DNA from: Spinacia oleracea
Taxonomy: Eukaryota > Streptophyta > Magnoliopsida > Caryophyllales > Amaranthaceae
DNA length: 64,000 nt
Assembly: GCF_020520425.1 (NCBI RefSeq)
Contig: NC_079487.1
Span: forward strand, 134,934,385 to 134,998,384
Direction: 5' to 3'
Shown here: piece after piece, positions 55,801 through 64,000 of the stretch
How the letters are laid out: each line of letters begins with the position of its first letter
Position numbering within the stretch: position 1 is the stretch's first letter
Made by a program: the position numbers and the translations under genes
The notes under the pieces: generated by a model
Database searches by the model: none
Seen by the model: only the letters and a program-made list of their open reading frames with translations
Told to the model about the DNA's origin: nothing

Positions 55801-58800
55801 AATCTAATTCATACAATAGCCTTTCGAGTGTATCAGAGGAAGTGTGATAAAAGTAACCACCAAGGAGAAAGATTACGTCAAGTCCAGGAATCTTCCCATA
55901 ATCTTGGGCAAAAATTCTGTAATCTGTGTCGCCTGGAATAACACCAAAAAGATCCTGCAATATAAACATGTTTCAGGAAAGAGTTCAATTAAACATGGTC
56001 ACCAGTATAGCTAAATACAAAAGAAGCAAGAGACTTTCCAGTAATATAAGCTTTTATGCAGGACATTATTAATCATGTAGGTTAATTAGTCTTCACGGCA
56101 TAACCAAGTTTCATCAAATGTACATAAAAATATACATAGACAAGTAGCAGCAAATAGCAATAATATAAAAATTATACAAGTTTCATCTATGATTGAGATG
56201 AAGTTGCATAAACAGATAGCTAGTGTGCCACAACTCAGCAACAGAAAGAAAAACTAAGTCTTTGTCTACCTGAGCACTACTCTGGGCCATGGGATATACA
56301 GCTGACTGAGCATACACACGAGAAGCCCAAGATCCAGGTCCAGATTGGCAAACTACATCTGTACATGGAGAATAACATTGTGACTTATCTTGTTTTAGGG
56401 AAGGAAGATAATGTTCAGGAAATCAAGAGCGTCAGTAACACAACATCATACGAGTAGATTATACTTCAACAGCTCGAATTTCAGTAATTTATACTCAGAG
56501 GAAGAATCTTAGAAGGCCGAGAACAAATCAATAGAATCTCATCAGAATGACGCAAATATATGGATGACAACAGGGAGTGGTAGGTCTATACCCACTACAA
56601 ACATTCAAACGAGTACCATAGCCACATTCCCCACAAGTCTACAAGTAAGATGCCATGCCCATCCTACACCTGTCACCAATTATCTCAATCTACACTCACA
56701 AGAATATGTTTAGGGTTTGATGGAGGAGGACAGGAGAGCATAGCATAGCACGCTAGTAATAAAGTGAACTCCTCATAAAAATCACGCCCTCTGTCCCATA
56801 TTAAAGTACACATTGGCAAATGGCACAAAGATTTGAAACAAGGGAAATAGTACAGAAAAGAGAGGGTAGACGGTTGTGGGACCAACTTTAGAAATAAAAA
56901 AAAGTAGAGAAGAAAAACTTACTTTAAGTACGAATGTAAAGGTTCACATTGCCATAAGGGACATCCATTCTTGGATTTATAGTTTTTGTACGGGTTGGAG
57001 AACGTATTCTTTTTTACTCATGCCCTACCTATTGTAGAATCAATAATGTGATGCTATTCCGACTGTGTGTGACACGTAACACAATAATTCAACTCAGGTG
57101 AATGACGATTTACCCCTATTAAGATGATACCTCACTATCCTGGACACATGTCACCTTCGTATTCCTAGGCCAATCATGGGCAAGGAGGAAATTAGGGTGC
57201 CCAAGGGGAGACTCAATACTAGAAGACTATAACTATCCGCTCATATCATGAAAATGGGGGAGATTACAAGATATCTCATCAAGAGCACTGAAATTTCTCT
57301 CTGATTAAAAACAAAACCATGTCTACCTATAAAGTGCCAACTTAAGCATCGGAGGGAAGAGTACCCACCCAAGGGTACTTCTCATTCTTTGAAGGTATTG
57401 ATAGGCGATATTTATAGTGTAGATGTGTGATCTCCCAATTCACTTCCAAAGTTCCAGAAAAATATTGGGAGGGCATGAAAACTTCAACCTAAGGTCAATA
57501 ACGAATAACCCATAAACCTTCCAAGTCTGAATCAAGATGCAAGAACAACTCAAATTTGACTTGTCGTTAAGTATATGAAACTTGGAAATTTCCCAAAGGT
57601 AACAAAAATGCATCCTTGATTAAGTTATGCTGTCACTGTGGTTTAAAAGATACAACCTCTATCCCAAATTTAAGTTTACATATAACTTAGTTGGCTATCC
57701 CAAAATAAGGTCTAGCTTACATACCTTTTTAGAATGCTTTTTTTTTCTTACTTCACATAAATATTAGACACAAACCCACTCAATTTTTATCCTAAAGTGA
57801 GGGAAAAAAATCTTCGCTATGAGTACAACTTAATCTCAATCCTATTACACAATACACACACACGCACACACACAGACAGACACACAAATATTAGTACCAT
57901 ACCAGGACCACCACTTCCTGATGCTTCCATGTTTATAAAAGCTCCAATAGTGTCACGCCATTTATGAGTGGTGATGAAACCATGTGAACCCTGGAGAGTA
58001 CGAAACAAAAAGAATGGAACTCATAAATTTAGAGAGGGTCAATCAGGGGAATAAATATACAGATGGAAGACATACTTCCAGGAGAAAGTAATACCAAATT
58101 GTTAAATTAGCACTAATTTCATGCAAGATCAATTTAAGGAATCAATATGATGTTTTCTCTACTATAGCAATAAAAACAACATTTGGGAAGATTGAAAACA
58201 TGATACTTTCTACTAACCCCTTTCAAGTTAGTACAAGAGAAAATGAAATACACGCCATGAACCAACAGAAGCAACCATTTCGGAATTCAAAAGACACTTA
58301 CCAACATGAAAAGTTCTTCGGCCCCATTGAAAAGAAATATGACTGGCCGGGGAGAAATCCAATTAGAATCAACTATAAGTCTCGCTAGTTCAAGCATTGA
58401 TGCTGCAGATAACAAAGACTGAAGTTATGTTCACGAACTCAATCATTTGATGATACTTATCCAATTTTAATTAATTAATATACAGATTCGGAGGCATACC
58501 AACACAAGAACCACAATCAGCAGCCCCAGGGGAGTTAAGAGCACTATCATAATGACCATTTACCAAAACTGAAGCATCGGTTTCTGTTGAATTTACTGAT
58601 GATATTCTGTAAACAGAAAGACAGAAATGTTATTCACTCGTGCAACATGACTTGAAATGGCATAATTGAAAGCCAAAAGCACCGACTGTACCTCATGAGA
58701 ATATTAGTATGGGCTCTATAAGCCAGAGATAAGCTGTGACCTAAAAACATCATGCTGAAAGACCCATTGACCAAAGTTTCCTCAACCTCAATCCTGCACA

Positions 58801-60773
58801 ATTATATGTTTTCATAATGACCCTGATCGAGAAAATCGACATTAGGGAGGAACAGGATGCAAAATACGAATTCTATTATATATAGGATTATTTTTGAAAC
58901 AAAAATACAAATGAAAAACATAGGGATTTATTGGATTTGGACTCGTTGTGAGCAGATGTGCAAAGAAATAGCAGTTGGTTAGAAAAGAAAAGACTTACCA
59001 ACTATTACAAGAATTTCCAACCAAGTGTGTACCAATTGTAAATGCAAGGTCATGACAACAACTACATGTAGTCTATAAATTATTGTTCCTTCCGGGATCA
59101 AGGTCTTCAAAATATGTAAAAGATAATGATGGAAGAACAGAAGAATAACAAAAAAACAAGGTCTTCAAAACACATAAAAGAGAATGATGGGAGAACAGAA
59201 GAATAACGATAAACAAGGTCTTAAACTACTCTCCCCCCACCCCCCCCCCCCCCGGTTAAAAATTACACCAGAGTACCCGACTTATCCAACAAAAATATCA
59301 GAAAGATTGTGTGCTTATATGGTAAGGGAGGGAGTAAGACTTCAAAGAAGCTTATACTAGCCCTGTTTCCCAAATATTTTCCTAGATACTATTCATTTTG
59401 ACCGCATTTGGTAATTTTTATATATAATAAAAAACATTGTCATGTGGGATTTATTAGATTCGTTTTAATGTGTGTTTTCAAAATTTTAAATTTTTATACA
59501 TGAAATTAAAGATATAATTGGTCAAAAATGTGCATTGGAGACCGCACAAAATGGAACGGGATCAAGAAGATGTTTGAGAAGCGGAGGGAGTGTAGCAAAT
59601 AAAGAAAGGTAAATGTTGCTCTTCTTCACAAATCAAAACAACATAACAGCATTTGTGTTCACTCTAGAAGTTGTTATAACTGAGAAGGGTAATATGAAGT
59701 ATAATCTTGTTGATGCACTTAACTTTTAACCATACCCATTTCAAATATAATATATCATATCTACTCTCTTGGATCCAAAATATACGCAGTTTCAACCAAT
59801 TTCTTACGCTCTAGGTATATGTCATTCTAATAACTGTTTGCCATTCCGTTGTGCGTTAAAGACCATCTTCCCTTTTCTCTCTTTGTCCCCTTATAAGGCT
59901 TATATCCTTTTTGCTCTCCATCCCAACATTTTCATTTGTCTAATTTTATCTCTCTATCCACTAGTCCACAACCAACTTTCAAAAATTCAGTCAATTACCA
60001 TTCTTAATCTTCATGCTCAATCCAAGAATCAAGATTGTTAAAAAAAAACATGTGAACATCAATATTACTCCGTATATTAGAGGTCATACACTACCAATAC
60101 AATATTAAACACCATTTCAGTATTTCACATACCATCGCGATCCAAACTAAAGTCATCAAATGTTTAATAGTTTAGCTCTAAAACAACATATATTTTGGAT
60201 CAGAGTAACTAACAACTATCGCGATAGACATTACATATTCAAAACCACATACATTGAGTAGCAGCAAGATTTCCCCAAGTCCAGACATAAAACACTTCAA
60301 TGTAGTAGGTATGCCCTAATCAAACAACAAAGAACGAGCAATTACTGTACATTACAGCCCAATCAAAAAAGATGCAGAACCAACCTAAAGTTCGAGTTCG
60401 CTCGAATCTTCAGCAACTCCAGCTGCTCTTTAATATAATCAGCAGCTTGCTTCAAACCTGGGCGCCCTTCCTACCAATCAAATTTTCACAAAAAAAATCA
60501 CAATCCACACAAAAACGAAAATCGAGGAAAAATCAAATCAATTAAAAAAAACCTAACCTGGCGACCATCAATTTCTTCAGACAATACTCGAAGATGTTGA
60601 ATAGCTCTACCTTCGGAGAACTGATTAAGAGGGGCGTCAATGCCGAGGGGAGTAATGAACTTCATGTGAAGAACAGAGTACACTAACACAGACATTAAAC
60701 CGTACATTATTGCTAATACGAAGAGTAATTTGAATGCGAAGATATCTCCAGATTTCAGTCTGAAAATCGCCAT
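45577..60773 (-). CDS. ER metallopeptidase ERMP1-like, M28 family
   Basis: Membrane zinc peptidase of the ER. Exons, minus strand: 60773-60558, 60470-60385, 58793-58692, 58606-58500, 58402-58302, 57990-57903, 56358-56270, 55954-55815, 55710-55545, 55408-55273, 55105-55009, 54316-54187, 52519-52460, 52359-52247, 52143-52019, 49667-49443, 49248-49100, 48394-48231, 47541-47459, 47355-47270, 45720-45577. They sum to 2607 nt, exactly 868 residues. TM1 is ~14-36. The M28 zinc-site residues all read: His153, Asp165, Glu199/Glu200, Glu226, His300. About eight further membrane segments (~325-620) and a luminal C-terminal domain follow. Large introns (49668-52018, 52520-54186, 56359-57902, 58794-60384) hold MITEs, poly-C/AC runs and otherwise nothing named. 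Resembles At1g67420 (memory). Intact. Confidence 0.93.
45884..45958. mobile_element. hAT MITE remnant, AAAGATGG family
   Basis: The right end (complement TAAAGATGGTTGTGGACCGGG) is clear and the left end is degenerate. It lies in the last intron of the ERMP1-like gene. Confidence 0.45.
46400..46660 (+). mobile_element. Fossil LTR fragment (possible solo LTR remnant)
   Basis: A TATAAA-type promoter word (46552), an AATAAAA polyadenylation word (46600) about 50 bp later, and a GTAGCTAACA-type end are arranged as in a plant LTR. No internal retroelement coding region is adjacent. It is an old, incomplete fossil inside the last ERMP1 intron. Family not assigned. Confidence 0.35.
49815..49852. repeat. 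Poly-C run joined to an (AC)n microsatellite
   Basis: About 20 C followed by about nine AC units, in the ERMP1 intron between the exons at 49667 and 52019. A G17 run lies at 48601-48617 and another C-rich run at 59232-59254, all in introns of this gene. Confidence 0.95.
50045..50160 (+). mobile_element. MITE left-end fragment
   Basis: TTTACTCCCTCTTTCCCGAACTACTC looks like a Stowaway left end, but no matching right end was found within 600 bp. Reported as a fragment only. Confidence 0.35.
53198..53503. mobile_element. Stowaway-like MITE (306 bp) in an ERMP1 intron
   Basis: Ends CTCCCTCCGTATTTTATTAG and, complemented, CTCCCTCTGTATTTTATCAG; TA at 53196-53197 and 53504-53505. The first ~35 bp (GTATTTTATTAGGAGTCACA) are duplicated in tandem at the left end. 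Confidence 0.8.
59361..59593. mobile_element. Degenerate Stowaway-like MITE in an ERMP1 intron
   Basis: The right end GAAGCGGAGGGAGTG is typical. The left end (CTGTTTCCCAAATATTTTCC) matches it weakly over ~50 bp, including the shared GACCGCA word. Confidence 0.4.
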
Positions 60774-61274
60774 TGATGAACGATGAAGAAATGCAAAAAA
60801 AAAAATCGACAGTTTTTGAAGGTGAAGTAAACCCTAGGGGGTTTTTGGAATTGAGTAGTTAGTGGGAAATTTAAAAAACTGGGGTTTCTACAAAATTGAT
60901 GATGATGGTCGATTGATTGATGACGGATGAGCGGCGGTTACAATGACAACTCAATCAGTGTCCAATTAGTTCCAGTATATTAATCGTGGTTTTCTGTGTT
61001 TTTTCAAGTGGGGTAGATGGATGATGTGAGTAACGAGTTGTCTAACCGCTCTGTTTGGTTCGCTTGATTTTGACTGATATTAACGTATCTTGACTTATTT
61101 TTTATAAACGTTTTGTTGTAAAAAAAATACAAATATGTCAAGTATAACTCAATAAAGTTGTCGTTTTGTCAATTACAATCTTAAACTTTTAGATTTGTAA
61201 ATCACAATCTTAAACTTTATATCTTACGGAGTACTTTAAATTACTAGTCAGTTTTGAACACCGTGAAAAGAATA
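60774..61274. other. ERMP1 promoter side and intergenic DNA
   Basis: Leader and promoter of the ERMP1-like gene (minus strand), with no clear TATA box. The words CAATCTTAAACTTT recur near 61160-61220. Nothing else recognised. Confidence 0.4.
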
Positions 61275-61398
61275 ACACAAATTCTTATTTACATGAGGTG
61301 TACGATAAATATTGTACACCGAAGTTAAAGTCGACGTAAAATGCTTAAAAGTTACCCTTATATATGTAAAAGTTATCTATTTTTAGTAATAAAAATTT

Positions 61399-62403
61399 GG
61401 TAAAATTGTTAAAAAGTACCTTGTTTTTGTCTCAATTAGGAAAATAGTACCTTAACTTTCTTATTTTGTCAAATAGTACCTTGAATTAAAATACTTTATT
61501 AAAAATGGGACCTTACTGCCATATTTCGGCAAAATTTTCAATTTACCGGCCATTCATTCCGTTCATTGGCACAACGTGGGAGGGAAATAAACGCGTGAGG
61601 ACACGCTCTAAACAACAAACCACGTTCAAACGTCCTTTCCTCTTCACTTCTTCTCATTTACTCCTCTGCATTTCTGCTTCACATTGAATCTCAACCACCT
61701 TACTCATGCCTGCTGATTTCCCCCTTGAGTAAATCAATTTGGGATTGCAAAATTTTCTTTTCAAGTAGCAATTGGTTGGTAACATCCTTCTGCCAGTCAA
61801 GGATACCTTCGTCCACTCACTCAAAAAACTTGCATCCCCTTCTTCCAGTTGCATAGTCATAGAACTTGCAGGCTATGAACTTTCTTCCTGGGTTTTTCAT
61901 TGTCCACGCCTTTAATGGCCCATCATAATGAATTCCACAGTCACATGTAGTGCGAAATCTTCGAAGAGATGAATGAGAATGGGAAGACATATGTAATGGG
62001 AATCAATTTCAGTTTATTGCGACAAGAAATCCAAAAGAAGAAAAGATAGAAAATAATACCTTTGGATCTTGAATTCAGTTGGTTTCCCCCCAATAAACTT
62101 GCTGCTTCCCTCCAAAATAAACGGCTGTAGATCCTTAAGTCTTGTCTAGGTGTTGTTGTTGCTGTTCTTATAAGAGGTAAGCAAAGGCGCGTGATTTTTT
62201 GGCTTGTTTGTTGCACACGCACAATAGTTTGGAGGGGAAATTGAAAAATTGGCCGGAAAAGGTTAATTTTGCCCGGAATGTCGGAGTAAGGTCCCATTTT
62301 TAATAAAGTATTTTAATTCAAGGTACTATTTGACAAAATAAGAAAGTTAAGGTATTATTTTCCTAATTGAGACAAAAACAAGGTACTTTTTGACAATTTT
62401 TCC
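61399..62403 (-). mobile_element. Pack-MULE-like element (1,005 bp) carrying a GRF zinc-finger gene
   Basis: Terminal inverted repeats of about 117 bp (61399-61516 and 62287-62403) differ at only about four positions. They begin GG(T/A)AAAATTGT(T/C)AAAAAG. The perfect 9-bp duplication TAAAAATTT flanks it (61390-61398, 62404-62412), and comparison with family A copy 1 confirms the empty site. No transposase. The cargo is a GRF-type zinc-finger reading frame on the minus strand, with about 190 bp of sequence between it and the right arm. The high arm identity implies recent activity. Confidence 0.88.
61700..61990 (-). pseudogene. GRF-type zinc-finger protein gene inside the MULE, one in-frame stop
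   Basis: Reads from ATG at 61990 to TAA at 61700 (96 codons). It has the GRF zinc-finger layout: a CDCG pair, then GR.F..C (NPGRKFIACKFYD), then GCKFFE where the family continues with W. The expected Trp codon (TGG) is TGA at 61817-61819. The frame stays open afterwards (VDEGILDWQKDV, then a short Leu/Glu/Lys helix EKKILQSQIDLL) to the natural stop. GRF fingers bind single-stranded nucleic acid in other proteins; small plant GRF proteins have no defined role that I know. One substitution is the only damage seen, so the copy is young. A sequence error cannot be excluded. Confidence 0.8.
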
Positions 62404-62624
62404 TAAAAATTTTCATTTTAATAAAAAATATTTTTTCAAAATCACTAATAACGTAAAAAAATAATCATTTAACACTTTAAAATGTTTATTTACTAACTTT
62501 TTTTTAATAATATAAAAGTTAGAGAAAACTTAGTAAAAGTTAAAGAAAGCTGAGTAAAAGTTATGTTGGTGCACAATAAATTTATTGTACACCTTGTGCA
62601 TGCAAGACCTTTTGGAAAAGAATA

Positions 62625-64000
62625 GAAAAGACTGTCTGAGAACCGTGCTTAATATGATTGAAGATGCTGGTAAAGCTAATGCTTGGTAGAGGAGGCTTGA
62701 ACGTCATATGTCAAACAGAGGCTTAAAGCAAAACCAGCATTCATGGAAACGTTGTTTGCTAAGACGAAGAAGGTCCAAGTTGTTATTCCTGCGTGAGTTT
62801 TCTTTCTCTAGAATACAGTTTTACGAAGTTTCTCGTAGCTCTTTTAGTAGAGGCAGTGTACTCAATGCATCAACTTTTTTGGTTGCTTAAGGTGTCAATG
62901 GGGAAACCCGAAAGGGTGTTGGTGTATATTGTTTACAATGGAGCCATTTGTATCCAAAATTCTACTGTAGTAGATGTGCACACGAATGTCATACTCGTTT
63001 TTAGATCGCATGATGCCTTGTTGTGGAATCTGTTTTGGCTGGTCCATTGCCATTTAAATAACCGTAAAACATGATTTTAGGGTTGTCTTATCTTGAAGGA
63101 ACTAAGCTGCCATAATTTTTATATTATATTGTTTACTAGTTGACACATCTGTCGTCTTCTATTTTAAATATTTTGTGGTATATGATGTTCCATATAAATG
63201 ATTTTGTTGGGAATTGCTTCATGTCTTGAGAAGGAACATACGTAGGTTTGATTTGAACTGCTGACAAGTCCATGATTTATTGTTGTTTCTCAATTAAGCA
63301 CAAACATTATGAGAAACTTTGGCCTGCTGCTAAGCTTCTTCTCGTCGAAAACATACTCCTATCTAAAATTAGAAAATGGGGGAGGAAGAAGAACAATACA
63401 AAGGACGAAAATGGTGGGGTTACAACGGTCATAATGCCACATCATCTATTAACTTGTGCTAGCAAGTCGCATTTGAAACGAGTCTTTTCAAAACAGATCA
63501 ATACTAAAAGCTTGTGTTATTCTTAGTTGAAAAAAACACATCCATTTTTAAGAAGACCGACCAAAGATTGTATTTTTAGAATCAAACTAACCGACAATTA
63601 ACGTGTATAATAACAATTATTTTATTATAAAAAACTCATTAACAATAAATTCAGATATAAAAAGATCCAAATTAGGCCAATCTGACTCCAATATCAACTC
63701 GAATATTTTTTAAGAACTTGACCCAATACAAACCGGTCCAAACGACCCGCTAAATTTCCTACTCCTTTTACTCCAAGCGACAATCACTCAAAAAACCTTT
63801 ACAACCCATGATGTACCAATGAATCCAAGTATCCAAACCCACAAAAACAAAAAGAAACATCCTAAATTCTCATACCATGAAATAAAGTTAACCAACACAG
63901 ATCAACTTACTCACTCAACCACCTTTAATTAATTCTTGGCAAAATTAAAATCAAAACTAATTTTATTCATTAAAACAACTCCCAAATTCAGCAGCTGTAC
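62625..64000. other. Right edge of the window, no gene assigned
   Basis: Open frames of 60-93 codons exist (62708-63074, 63272-63526), but I recognise none and see no splice-linked continuation. Bases 62625-62800 read KTV..NMIEDAGKANAW-like in pieces and could be a decayed exon. 63520-64000 is AT-rich with CCGA/CCCAATA words. A gene beginning beyond the edge is possible. Confidence 0.4.

Larger units (their letters stand above)
61275..62614. mobile_element. MULE-type MITE family A, copy 3, split by a second MULE
   Basis: Left end ACACAAATTCTTATTTACAT..GGTGTACGATAAAT, right end GTGCATGCAAGACCTTTTG. The 10-bp direct repeat GAAAAGAATA flanks it (61265-61274, 62615-62624). Without the inner element it is about 326 bp, nearly the length of the uninterrupted copy at 19438-19756. 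Confidence 0.85.

Noticed and set aside
62708-63074. A protein-coding gene at the right edge
   Set aside because: Two overlapping short frames without recognisable sequence, splice links or conserved start; kept only as an unassigned region.

Overview
This is a plant nuclear window. It has intron-rich genes with GT..AG splice sites, long AT-rich intergenic DNA and many non-autonomous DNA transposons. Protein style and MITE content suggest a core eudicot of the Caryophyllales, perhaps an Amaranthaceae species such as spinach or a relative. That placement rests on memory and is tentative.

Layout. (1) 207-6786, minus: a shortened PRP16/DEAH7-type splicing helicase with its own TATA box and leader intron. 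(2) 8598-10251, plus: a two-exon gene for a Gly-rich protein with two copies of an unrecognised ~105-residue domain. (3) 12194-19179, minus: nucleoporin NUP54, nine coding exons. (4) 21466-23483, minus: an F-box/kelch protein, with a probable leader intron reaching to about 25.5 kb. (5) 25.6-32.3 kb: gene-poor DNA with MITEs and a tiny SINE. (6) 32364-37760, plus: an organellar circularly permuted GTPase of the RsgA family, five exons. (7) 41345-41629, minus: signal peptidase complex subunit 1. (8) 45577-60773, minus: an ERMP1-like M28 metallopeptidase of the ER, 21 coding exons that sum exactly to an open 868-residue frame. (9) 61275-62614: a MULE inside a MULE-type MITE; the inner one carries a GRF zinc-finger gene with an in-frame stop.

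The genes are ordinary housekeeping functions (splicing, nuclear pore, ribosome assembly, ER secretion, F-box adaptor) and do not form one pathway. From memory, the ERMP1, RsgA and kelch genes resemble Arabidopsis At1g67420, At1g67440 and At1g67480, so conserved gene order is likely.

The most unusual content is the nested transposon architecture: Stowaway in Stowaway, Helitron in Stowaway, MULE-MITE in Stowaway, and MULE in MULE-MITE. Many elements have target site duplications readable by eye. Other points of interest are the shortened PRP16, the duplicated-domain protein, a MITE built of hairpin units, and a transposon end lying 13 bp from a splice acceptor. Exon borders were placed by reading splice sites and protein frame; no alignment or database search was run.
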